64,000 nucleotides of DNA from positions 54,167,053 through 54,231,052 of the forward strand of contig CM060732.1 of the NCBI GenBank assembly GCA_030704615.1, read 5' to 3'. The notes under the pieces are model-generated. The model made no database searches, was not told the DNA's origin, and saw only the letters and a program-made list of their open reading frames with translations. How positions within the stretch are numbered: the stretch's first letter is position 1; each line of letters opens with the position of its first letter. This DNA is from Takakia lepidozioides. Lineage: Eukaryota > Streptophyta > Takakiopsida > Takakiales > Takakiaceae. This document shows, piece by piece, positions 11,232-20,633 of the stretch. The position numbers and the translations under genes are program-made.

Positions 11232-11585
11232 CTATCCCAAGCAGTGTGGACACAACCAATGTCCGTCAGGAACCTTCTCAAGAGGTGGTGTCAAGCATCC
11301 CATATGCCAACCCCTTGAGCATCGATCACACACCAGCATGGTGGCTGCCCCTTTGGCAGACCTACAGAGCATGCACCTCAAACCTGCAGGTATCACTGCC
11401 AAGTTTGGGTCAACTCTGCCATCGACATTGGGAAGGTGACATGGTGTACAATTACGCACATGGTCCTTCCAAGTCATGCCATCCCGACCCTCCAAGATCA
11501 GGACCCCTGAGGGCAACACCTCTCGAACCCTCAGAATAACACGCCCTGCAGTAACATCCAGAGTCGTAGGAGCAGTCTGCTGCAA
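11232..11585 (-). pseudogene. C-terminal PHD finger of the element 1 polyprotein
   Basis: The end of the pol reading reads [25 protein letters not shown] and WLCPHCLG, then a stop. This gives a complete C4-H-C3 set: CxxC, CxxC, HxxC and CxxC with the tryptophan before the last pair, as in PHD fingers that read the histone H3 tail. The preceding GRVILRVREVLPSGVLILEG is the integrase C-terminal region. Many plant Ty3 elements carry a chromodomain here instead. A TGA near 11631 separates this piece from the integrase. The PHD call follows from cysteine/histidine spacing; its target is unknown. Confidence 0.75.
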
Positions 11586-11630
11586 ATAAACATAGTCACC
11601 AGGGCTAAACGTCCGAACCCCAGGACGATA

Positions 11631-12542
11631 TCATCCACCACGTATAGTGGCATACGTCAACGTATCACGGTGTTGTGCAATGGCAAGGCTCTCAAAAGCC
11701 ATGGGCATGACTTTCTTGAAAAACTCTGCACGCTGATCACATGCGCGTACCCACACGTCCAGATCGTCAAGGTTAAGGACTTGAGCAGTGTCCCTACGAA
11801 TGGCTGCAGGCAAATCCGGCTCTCGGCCAAAGAGAAGGAAATATGGTGAGAAGGAGGCAAGCGATGCTTGTTTGCTGAACCTGTAGCCCATGGCTAACCA
11901 AGGAACCTGAAGATCCCAATCTCCTAGGTGTCCCTTTTGCAAGCCATACTTGCGCAAACCCCTCTTCACCGTCTGAACAACTCTCTCTGCTAAGCCATCG
12001 GCCTCAGGATGATCCCGAGAAGTGGTGCGATGGTCTATCAAGGCTTTATCACACAAAGCCTAAAATTCCCCCAAGAACTCTCTCCCTTGGTCCATGAGTA
12101 CCTCAAGCACACGATCCAAGAATGCATACGCAGCCCCCTCACTAGCCTTGTTAGGCAATGGAACCAACTCAATCCACTTGGAGAAGTGCTCCACCATCAC
12201 CAACACATATCTGTGGTGGCGCATAGTCAGTGGCAACGGTCCTGCGAAGTCAAGACTCCACCTGTAGCCCAATCCCATGATAGGTAAAGGATGCAACTGT
12301 GGTGTAGGGGTGTTGAATGAAGCACGCACCCTGTCACACACCATGCATCTAGCCACGAACTGTTGCACCTCTGTATGCATACCACGCCACCAATACTGCC
12401 CTTGCAGTAAAATGTGAGTGCGTCGCACTCCAAAATGCCCCAACTCCTCATGGGCATGCCGCACTAACCGTGCACGCTGTATGGGGTGAGGCACAATCCT
12501 CACCCGACCATCCTCCCACACTCGAAGTAAGTGTATCCCCTC
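11631..12542 (-). pseudogene. DDE integrase of element 1
   Basis: The HHCC zinc domain is seen as HEELGHFGVRRTH with CMVCDRVRASF. The catalytic core follows: WSLDFAGPLPL (first D), LMDQGREFLGEF (second D) and SRDHPEADGLAERVVQ (E). After it comes FSPYFLLFGREPDLP. A TAG replaces the CAG expected after GEF (near 12060), and another TAG replaces a TGG near 12544. This is an ordinary Ty3-type integrase that would insert the cDNA into the genome. No tyrosine recombinase is present anywhere in the element. Confidence 0.8.
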
Positions 12543-13929
12543 CTACTTGAACCTCTTGGCTCGTTGCAGGATCCGATCCCTCTCCCTGGCAGTCACAGTG
12601 GCTGCCGTGTCTCCCGTGCGGAGGTAGTCCAACACAGCCGAATCCTCATGTATATCTCTGGCACCACCTGGCTCATCACTAGCCTCAGGGTCCTCAGACA
12701 CTCCGTCTACAGTCATCCCTGTTGTAGGTCCAACCTGACATCCCGATGCCAAGATACACAAAAATGCAGATGCATGCCATCCCGACACCATCTCCTCGTC
12801 CGTCTCACCATGCCACCGAGCTCCAGTGTCATCTTGCTGGCTCATGTATGGATTGCGACTCAATCCATCCACATCTCGATTGACCAAACCCGGTCGATGC
12901 ACAACCTGAAAGTCATTCTCCTGGAGTATGAGTGCCCACCGTGCAAGCTTCCCCGTAAGCTTGTCTGACTCCATCAACCACTTGAGTGGCTAGTGATCTG
13001 TGACAAGGGTGAAAAGATTGCCGTATAGATAGCACCTGAAGTGTGCCACGGCCCACACTGCAGCTAAGCATTCTCTCTCATATGAGCTGTACTTAGCCTC
13101 TACAGCGTTGTTCGAGCGGCTAGCATAAGCCACTACGAACTCTCTTCCCTCATCATCCACCTGTGTGAGCACCGCTCCAAGCCCCAGCATGCTCCAATCC
13201 GTATGCAGCTGAAAGGGATGCCCCCTGATAGGTCGTCTCAGGATAGGTGCCAAGGTCAACCTCGCCTTGAGCTCTTGAAAAGCTCGTTCCTGCTCATCTT
13301 CCCACTGCCACTCCTGGTCCACCTTGGTCAGCTTGGTTAGAGCCTTTGCAATGGTACTAAATCCCTTGACAAACCGTCTATAATAGTTTGCCAACCCCAT
13401 GAAAGCTCGAACTTGGCTCACATCCGTGGGGCGTGGAATTTGTGCAATGGCCTCTACCGTAGTCTGTTGTACCCCCAATCCTCCAGGATATATCATGTGA
13501 CCCAGATACTCAATCTGGTTGTGGAAAAACTTGCACTTCCCCGGATGCAACTTCAATCCGTGCGCTCTCAAGCGCTCCAATACCACCTGAAGATGTCTCT
13601 CATGCTCCTCCATCGTAACACTAAAGATGATGATGTCATCTATGTAGCACCGAGCAAAGTCCACCCCTGCTAGAATCCTATCCATAACTCTCTGAAACTC
13701 TGCAGAAGCTTTCTTAAGCCCAAATGTAAGAACCGCCACTGATATAGGCAATCCTTCCCGTGCTCATTGATCCCCCATAATGTCGTCTTCTGCTTGTCCG
13801 CCTCCTTGATTGGCAACTAATGATATCCGGATCGTAAATCCAAAGTGCTAAAGGCCTTAGCATGCCCGATGGCATCAAAGATCTCCTCTGGTGTTGGCAT
13901 GGCATACTTATCGGACTTGGTCTGACGAT
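12543..13929 (-). pseudogene. Reverse transcriptase and RNase H of element 1, 5'-deleted
   Basis: The trace starts at SDKYAMPTPEEIFDAIG and FSTLDLRSGYH, then a frameshift near 13755, then TFGLKKASAEFQRVMDRI and the active-site box CYIDDIIIFS (YIDD codons at 13634-13645). It continues with HPGKCKFF and FMGLANYYRRFVKGF, then RNase H with HTDWSMLGLGAVL and ERECLAAVWAVAHFRCYLYG, ending in VVHRPGLVNRDVDGLSRNP. Stops stand where CAG is expected in SGYH(Q)LPI and in TDH(Q)PLKW. The residues before DKYAM are missing because of the deletion that also removed the methyltransferase C-terminus. Confidence 0.8.
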
Positions 13930-16380
13930 TTACAGGATCAAGTTAGTCCACCATAGCCGTGGACTTTGAGCCCGTGACCCCACTGTAGCTGCATCTAGCA
14001 ACACTGCTGACCCAAGCCACGACCGGACTTGATGCACACTGTCCATCACCCTGGCCCGAGAATCACCCATCAGTGGCACATTCTCCAAGATGTATGCTGG
14101 AGATACAGCTTGATGTAGCTGCAAGTGGCGCAAAACCCGCACCATCTCCCAAAACAGACCTGACCTCGAGTCTCGCAATCCATTGTCATGCCCGGCTGAT
14201 GAATGCCCTTGGCAGGGCCAACTTGCCACTACCAGATCAATGGAGCCAACCCGCTCCAAATCCTGCGCCCCCAGCAACGAAATGTCTGCTGGCAAGGCCT
14301 GCTGATATCCACAAATTGCAGACACCGACAACAACTCAGGGTACCGCTGCACCAACTGAGCAACATGGCGAAGTGAAATGCGTCGTGCAGTCTCATCCCT
14401 CTCCACATACAGGTAACGCCAAACTCGTACACCTGCCTGTAACACAACAGCCAATCCGGTGCTGATCCCGCCAAACAAGTCCAGAAGACAAATGCCTTCA
14501 TCCGGATATTGCCACACAATAGGTGTGGTGTCCAATAGAGACAACTGAGGTGGTCGTGGTGCAATCCCCGCACTCTCCTCCTCTCCTGATGGTACAAAAG
14601 CCTCCACCCAGGCTTGTTGCACTCGTCGATCAGCATCCCGCTGCAAATCCTTGCTCGTGCCCCACAATGGAGTCTGAGCAACCATGGTAGGCAACTCCGC
14701 CATACCATACATGTCATCCTGCTCTCCCAGAGGTGGCACATCCTCTGAATGAGCATTGCCCTCAAGCAACTCTCTAGGCCAACTCACTGCCGCTGTGAAT
14801 GCTGCTAGTGTCGGCATCTTGCCTCGCTGGGCAACCGCAACTCCTCCTATGAATGTCACAGGGAGCTGCACACGCCGGCCCTCCCTTGACTGCCATGCAG
14901 GCCTATATGAAGCTGACTCCTCCCAAAAATCCAGGGTGAAGCCCATGGGGTACAACACTGCCCCACCAACCAGGACATCGTATGAGACCGCGTCTGTCAC
15001 AATGGCCTTGGCTCGCATCACTGAGCCATCTGTAGGGTGATCCGGCCGTAGTCTGATAGCCAACTCACGCCGTGTCATGCCCCGAGCCTGCTCCGATCCT
15101 CCCAGAGACGTCTGTATCTGGAAAGGACAAGGCTCCATATCCGCCTCCGTGAGGCCCAAGCCTGCAATAGCAGCTCTGCCCAGCATCAGTGGCTGAGCTC
15201 CCGAGTCCAACAAGACCCGCAGTGGCCGGTACCTCTTGCCTGCCAGTCCACTCAAACAGAAAATGCCATCCTGGTTGTCTAACATGACAACTGCAGGTGT
15301 CACCATGGCGCGCTCAATGGCTGGCCTAGCTGGCAGCTCCATCAACCTGGCAGCTGCAGCTTGCCATGGCACCGTCGTGGCAGTCTTGACCCTCAAATCC
15401 GAGGATCCCTCCGGCACTACACCTCCCACTATCTCCGCAGAAGATGAAGTAACCTCCCCACTCTCACAGAGTGTAGCTGCCAGCTTGAACACTTCAGCTG
15501 GTCTTACCCCCGGCGTCGCAATCATGGTAGCCGAGAACAATGGAGCCTGGCACATAGATGTGGCCGCTCCTAGCAGCACACTAGCTACCGTAGCCTTGGC
15601 AACACTAGGTAGTGGTGCTACCCGTGTAGCTCTCCCCAATGGCATAGTAGCCTCCGCCTCGGTAACAGTCGGGCAAGAACTAGGTGCCATGGATGGCGTC
15701 GACACTGTCTCCGCCCATGTAAATGACTGAGGAAGCCTAGCCTGACGACTTGCCTCCCCACGCTGTGGATTCAACTCCACCTCTGCACCTCGTGGCTCAG
15801 GAACTCGTGTTGCTCCTCGAGTCACAGCAACAGCAGACTCCACCTGCACTAGTGGTAGTGCTGCTCCACACATGAATCCCATGCCTCCCATATCTCCTCC
15901 CTCAGGAGCAGGAGGTGGACCATCCGGCCTTAGAGCCGGTACCACCTGAGCTGTAGCCATGGCAGCGAGCCTCTGCTCTAGCTGCTGAAGCCAGTTGGCC
16001 ATGCCTTGGTCAACACCCTGACCTTCGCATCCTTGGCTATGTTGAGCTTGCCCTTGGCCTGCACCTCGTGGCTGGCCACCTCGTCCTCTCTGGGCTGCTC
16101 CACCTCGCCCCCGGCCACCATTGTTCCCTTGGAACTGGCCTGGGCGCAACTCAGGATGCAAACCATAACACTGGGCCTCTCCATGCCCGTGCTTGCCACA
16201 ATGCCCACAATACAACTGTGCAGGCTGTGCATGTGCCAGCCTTTTGCCTCCCTCTAGGCAATCCTTCTTGACATGGGGTCCTCCACATGTCCAGCACACC
16301 ACATCCGCCCGTTGTTGGCTAGCAAATGAAGGGAGAGACCCCTGCATCTGAGGTCCTCTCTGCCCTTCCCTGAGCTTCAC
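13930..16380 (-). CDS. pol part 1 of element 1: CCHC knuckles, protease and truncated DNMT3-like methyltransferase
   Basis: A single open frame of 816 codons. Near the start are two zinc knuckles, CWTCGGPHVKKDC and CGHCGKHGHGEAQC. A proline- and alanine-rich linker follows, then a retroviral-type aspartic protease (LLDSGAQPLMLG, later VLVGGAVLYPMGF). From about residue 630 comes a cytosine-5 methyltransferase domain in the order of DNMT3: DLFGGISTGLA (motif I, near 14465-14485), YVERDE (II), DLVVASWPCQG (IV, PCQ at 14209-14217), YILENVPLMG (VI, ENV at 14077-14085) and SRAQSPRLWWTNL (VIII). The catalytic residues are kept, but the frame stops right after motif VIII, because the domain's C-terminal part and the start of RT are deleted. 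The role, modifying the element's own DNA or the host's, is inferred. Confidence 0.8.
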   Translation of the reverse strand: MKLREGQRGPQMQGSLPSFASQQRADVVCWTCGGPHVKKDCLEGGKRLAHAQPAQLYCGHCGKHGHGEAQCYGLHPELRPGQFQGNNGGRGRGGAAQRGRGGQPRGAGQGQAQHSQGCEGQGVDQGMANWLQQLEQRLAAMATAQVVPALRPDGPPPAPEGGDMGGMGFMCGAALPLVQVESAVAVTRGATRVPEPRGAEVELNPQRGEASRQARLPQSFTWAETVSTPSMAPSSCPTVTEAEATMPLGRATRVAPLPSVAKATVASVLLGAATSMCQAPLFSATMIATPGVRPAEVFKLAATLCESGEVTSSSAEIVGGVVPEGSSDLRVKTATTVPWQAAAARLMELPARPAIERAMVTPAVVMLDNQDGIFCLSGLAGKRYRPLRVLLDSGAQPLMLGRAAIAGLGLTEADMEPCPFQIQTSLGGSEQARGMTRRELAIRLRPDHPTDGSVMRAKAIVTDAVSYDVLVGGAVLYPMGFTLDFWEESASYRPAWQSREGRRVQLPVTFIGGVAVAQRGKMPTLAAFTAAVSWPRELLEGNAHSEDVPPLGEQDDMYGMAELPTMVAQTPLWGTSKDLQRDADRRVQQAWVEAFVPSGEEESAGIAPRPPQLSLLDTTPIVWQYPDEGICLLDLFGGISTGLAVVLQAGVRVWRYLYVERDETARRISLRHVAQLVQRYPELLSVSAICGYQQALPADISLLGAQDLERVGSIDLVVASWPCQGHSSAGHDNGLRDSRSGLFWEMVRVLRHLQLHQAVSPAYILENVPLMGDSRARVMDSVHQVRSWLGSAVLLDAATVGSRAQSPRLWWTNLIL

Positions 16381-17425
16381 CTGAGCCCCTTGTTGCCTTG
16401 AGCACGTTGAGGTAGTGGTTGGCTAGGAGCACCACTACCCCGTGGTGTCTCCTTAGCAATCCCACCATGACCACTCGTTCCTCCACCATGTTGAGCTCTA
16501 TCCGCTCTGCCAGCAAAAATACATTTGCTAAGGTGGGTTGGGCCGCTTGTAGGAGAGTTGCATCCCGCACCCTTCTCCTCAGCTCCTTGTCCAATATCCC
16601 ATACCAGAATTGGACTGCCTGAGCTTCCGTAACCCCTTGGGTTACATTTATCAAGCGCCTCATGCGAGTGAAAGCCTCCCTCAAGCTCTCGGTCGGCTTC
16701 CATTGGAACTCTTGCAAGCTCCGCAACTTCTCTGTCCTCACCCCTTGGTAGTTCCCTCTCAACTCTTCGAAGAACTCCACAACAGGGTTGAAGGCAGGCA
16801 CGGGTGCTAGTGCTGGTGCGGTAGTGGCTTGGGTGGACATCGTAGCTACTGTACCACCATTCCCACTAGTCCCACTGCTACTTGCTGAAGCTGTCGGTGC
16901 AGCGGCAAGTGTAGCCACTGCCCTCGTGGCTCTAGTGCCCCTAGTGATGGAAACATAGTCGGGTGACCAGTACATCCTCCACTCCTCAATCTCAACCTCG
17001 TGCCCCCGCCTGAACTCATGGTAATCATCCATAGGCGGCCCCTCAAGGTGCTGAAACAGCCCCTTCCATGCCATGAAAGGCGTAAATAGTTGTGGATTGC
17101 GCATTTGCTGCAAATCACACCAACTATCAAACTCTTGGCTAAAATCATCCAACTCGATGGTGCCCACCGCCCCAGAGTACCTTCGTGGCCCCTTGGTAGC
17201 TCCATACATCTCCTCCATTGTGTCCCACAACAATGGCAAAGAAACAACTTGCACCGTCGATATGAGTCCTCCTGATTCACAATCCGAATCAGAACCTTCC
17301 GTAGAAGACACAGGAGGTGAAGGTGGCCTAAACCGCACACCTCGTCTCGTGTACCCACTAATATCGCTAGTGCTCGAACCGACACTGTCCCCAGCAACTA
17401 GTGGCACCTCCGTGTTGACACTCAA
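16319..17425 (-). pseudogene. gag of element 1
   Basis: Capsid-type frame with the block EELRGNYQGVRTEKLRSLQE, then SLREAFTRMRRLINVTQG and QFWYGILDKELRRRV, matching the retrotransposon Gag pattern and close to the gag frames of elements 2 and 3. There is no ATG near the expected N-terminus, where the frame opens with TTG at 17425; elements 2 and 3 open with GTG at the matching place. The frame is lost after VMVG near 16490 and picked up in another frame (GSGAPSQPLPQRAQGNKG), so at least two indels separate it from the knuckles. Gag would form the virus-like particle. Confidence 0.75.
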
Positions 17426-20105
17426 CCGGTCATGAACATGTCTCTAACCCCCTCTCCACAAGGTAACCAGATAGAGAACCTATTGCGGCTTATGGTTTGG
17501 AATATTAAGTTCCTAACATAGCCTACACCTGTACCTGCATCCACCGCAAGCACTCCTATGGTTGGCTGGTCATCCAACCTCACCACAGGAGAAACAATGA
17601 TGGTCTGGCTGGTCATCACCCCAGCCTCACCATCGACAGCATGCTCTAGGACTGGCCGGTGATCAAATCCGGACCAATCACCTATAAAAACAAGCGCCCA
17701 CACAAAACTAGCATGGCACACAGTCAAGCATGCAGGTATGGAGGGGATCCAAACACAAGAAATCAGAACGACAACTCCCCCACACCAAAACAACTCCACG
17801 GTGTTGCTCCTGCAAGGACACCCCAGCCCAAACCCGGACTGACTCTTGCCTCCACCTACGGAAAGGTCTTGGCCTAATGAGAGGGTGGAAACTACGAGGA
17901 AGAGAAGCTAAAGCAATGCCGAACCCCAGCACTATTCCTCTCCTCTCTTCCCTTACTTGCATGACCATGGGAATATCATGAAGATACTCCTCAAACCGCC
18001 CTCTGAGCTTCAAAATTCGGCCTTCAAGACCACATACCAGTCCTTAGGCAGTCCACCAGTGCCTCCACGAGTCAGCACAGGCCATCCACAGGTCAACACG
18101 GGCCACCACACACCAGCACAGGCTCACACAGCTCACTGGTCACAGCCGTCACAGTCCCACAGGCCACTGGGCACAGCCTGTCACAGCCCCTCATAGCCCG
18201 TCACAGCTTGCCACAGCCTGTCACAGCCCGTCACAGCCCCACAGGCCACAGGGCACAGCCCGCCACAGCCTGTCACAGCCCCGCACAGCCCGTCACAGCC
18301 CCACAGGCCACAGGGCACAGCCCGCCACAGCCTGTCACAGCCCCGCACAGCCCGTCACAGCTCGCCACAGCCTGTCACAGCCCGTCACAGCCCCACAGGC
18401 CACTGGGCACAGCCTGTCACAGCCCCTCACAGCCCGTCACAGCTCGCCACAGCCCCTCACAGCCCCAAGGCCTCAGGCACGGCCTGACACAGCCCCTCAC
18501 AGCCCCAAAGGCCTCAGGCACGGCCTGTCACAGCCCCAAAAGGCCACCGGCACAACCCGTCACAGCCCCATCCATGGCCGCTCTGGCAGTTTAGCCATTT
18601 CTCCAAGGGGTTTAGCCACGCCAAGCTAGGGTTTGTGTCTCTTGGACTCTAGGCTTCTTTCCACCGAGCTATGGCGGTTGTGAGGAAATCAGCAAGGTAT
18701 TCTTGCTCTTTCGGCTCCCACACACCACCATAGTAGCCCTAAGCCATGAGGTGGTTGCCACAAACCAAGCCTTCTTTCTCACTTAGCCTCCCCAAACACG
18801 CCACTAAACTCAATGGCAAACAACCAAGCCCTGCTGGTTCCCAGCCCTTGTGAGCACTCATTCAAGCACTCTCCTTGGCCATAGCATCTGTCTTAGAGCA
18901 TATTCCAGCCCCCTACACCTGCTGCTTCAAGAGTTGCGCTCCCTTCAAGCTTGAAGTTGAAACCCCAACTCACATAGGCCCTACAAATGTTTTTCTCTTC
19001 ACTCCAAGTGGAAACCAGCCCTAGACCTTCCATTCTAGCTCTCTAAAGCTTGAAAACAAGAGCCTCAATGGGCTGAAGGCATGCTCCACACATGCCCCAC
19101 TCTCACCATAAGAAAATCAGCTCCTTTGCTTCATTTCTTGCACCCACAAACCTGAAAATACAAGCTTCAGCAGGCTGAAAGCATGCTCCACATGCCCTAC
19201 AGGGAAACCAGCCCCTTCCTTCCTTTCTTGCACTCCCACACCTAAAAGTGCAAGCCTTCACCAGGCTGATAGCATGCTCCACACATGCATTGCCCTCACA
19301 TAAGGGAAGTCAGCCCTTCCCTCTTCCTTGCTTGCCCTCCAAGCTTGAAGATGGAAGCTTCAATGAGCTGAATACATGCTCCACACATGCAACCTCTTCA
19401 CACAAGAGATATCAGCCCCCTATCTTGGCTCCTTGGCTCCTTGATGCTCTCTAAGACAAGACTAAGTACTCCACAGCCTTTGCCAAGCTCCTGAAACCCT
19501 AAGGCTTACATTTCCAGCCACAAGACACTTCTCTTGTGGTGCAAGAGCTCTTCTTCCAAGCTCTGAAACCCTAGGTGCACATTCCATGGCCTTGCCGCAC
19601 CTCTTAGCTCTTGTTCTAGCCCTGCTCTTGCCATGACAAGAGCCCTCTCAATGCTGAAGCTCGAGATTGAAACCCAATCTCACCATACTCCACAAAGTGC
19701 ACTGATTTGCCCCAAGCCAAATCAGCCTTTTCGCTTGGTCTTGCAATCCTTCACACAATGAAAGCTCGCATTCCCAAGTCCAGTTCTTAGCTTTGCCACC
19801 AAAGCCACTATAACCTGCTCTTGACTGGTCATCTTCCCAATCGTGTTTGCTCATGCATGTACACAATCTGAAACCATCAAGGTGCTCTGGAATTACCTGC
19901 AGCATGGTGCTTTCATCTCTGAAGCTGAAGATCGAATGCCAAGGTCTACCACCTCGTAACCCACATCGCCTCCGCTTCTAACAACCAAGAGCTCCACGGT
20001 GCTCCTTGCATAACAACTTGGTTTCTCTCATTCTCAAGCAAAAACCACAAGTACTACAACTAACTCGTATCTGGCACTCACAGATACGAGCTCATCTTTC
20101 TCGAG
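17426..20105 (-). other. Long leader of element 1 with tandem repeats
   Basis: About 2.7 kb separates A1 from gag. A run of ~10-bp units around gtcacagccc covers about 18060-18590. Four looser ~110-bp units with ctgaa-gcatgctccacacatgc lie at about 19035-19430. A 125-codon frame (17422-17799) ends exactly where gag begins, but elements 2 and 3 do not keep it, so it is probably not a gene. The last ~500 bp before gag is conserved in all three elements, for example gtgatgaccag-cagaccatcat, which suggests a packaging or translation role. Confidence 0.6.
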
Positions 20106-20431
20106 TGATAACGAAGAAGAATACAAGTACAAGCTCATGCGAGCTCACAAAGTTGAAGCATAAACTCATGCATATATAACCTCATCACTCAAATACAAGT
20201 CAAGCCAAGTGCACCCTACTCCATGGGGAATCCACACTACGGCGCCATAGCTAGGCGCGGTGAGGCTCAACTCGAGAAAGATGAGCCTCCCGCGCTTGCC
20301 GTGAAGATAACCACTCCAGGGCCTAAATCTGCCTTGACCCCTGGATTGACACTTGGGCCAATCCCAATGTCAATATGTAAAAGCTAGCTATTTCTTAGCT
20401 AGTTTCACACTAGTGGTAAAATAACTTGACA
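20106..20431 (-). repeat. Terminal repeat A1 of element 1 (5' end)
   Basis: 326 bp, matching A2 at 10441-10768. On the minus strand it starts TGTCAAGTTATTTTACC and ends GTTATCA. It contains gttatatatgcatgag, a plausible TATA box (TATATA near 20168) for transcription into the element. No B segment lies on either side of it: outside is the GAGT flank, and inside the leader starts at once. Confidence 0.85.
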
Positions 20432-20435
20432 GAGT

Positions 20436-20633
20436 CAATAAGAGAGGAATGAAAAAACCAAAAATCCATCCTAACGGTAATTCAGTGTCCATCCTGGTGG
20501 CTCATCCGGTATGGATGAAAAACCGATAGAGGATGGATGAAACTCTGTTAAAACTTCATCCGGATTGGGTGAAAAAACATGAAATCAACACTGATAACAA
20601 CCTGCCGGTTCCCAGGAGAGAGGGAGACAGAGG
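20436..20633. repeat. Flanking minisatellite words beyond element 1
   Basis: It contains gagaggaatgaaaa, catccggtatggatgaaaa and gaggatggatgaaac, related to 10031-10246 on the other side of element 1. Confidence 0.5.

Larger units (their letters stand above)
10251..20431 (-). mobile_element. Element 1: Ty3/gypsy-type retrotransposon with DNMT3-like methyltransferase and PHD finger
   Basis: A 10.2 kb element read on the minus strand: terminal repeat A1 (20106-20431), a 2.7 kb leader, gag, a long pol frame with knuckles, protease and methyltransferase, then reverse transcriptase, RNase H, integrase and PHD finger, a purine tract, and the repeats B1, A2 and B2. It begins TGTCA and ends CGACA, and is flanked by GAGT on both sides (10247-10250 and 20432-20435), a candidate 4-bp target duplication. 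A1 and A2 differ at roughly a dozen of ~326 positions, so the insertion is not recent. Several stops, frameshifts and one large deletion make it non-functional. The RT-RH-IN order assigns it to Ty3/gypsy; the integrase is of DDE type. Confidence 0.85.

Noticed and set aside
13930-14490. Bacterial contamination or a phage Dcm methylase
   Set aside because: The domain is fused in frame to knuckles and protease, repeats in three elements and resembles DNMT3-type motifs (HRPRLWW, RRQVLG) more than Dcm.
15236-15730. Plus-strand frame antisense to pol of element 1
   Set aside because: It is a shadow of the long minus-strand pol frame; composition follows the sense strand.
17422-17799. 125-codon frame before gag of element 1 as an extra gene
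   Set aside because: The frame is not kept in elements 2 and 3 although the DNA is; the conservation looks like that of a non-coding signal.
18060-18590. CRISPR array
   Set aside because: The repeats are ~10-bp tandem units without spacers, in a plant retrotransposon leader.
10251-20431. DIRS/Ngaro-type element because of split direct repeats
   Set aside because: No tyrosine recombinase motif was found, the integrase is a clear DDE type with an HHCC finger, and a candidate GAGT target duplication is present. The RT-RH-INT order is that of Ty3/gypsy.
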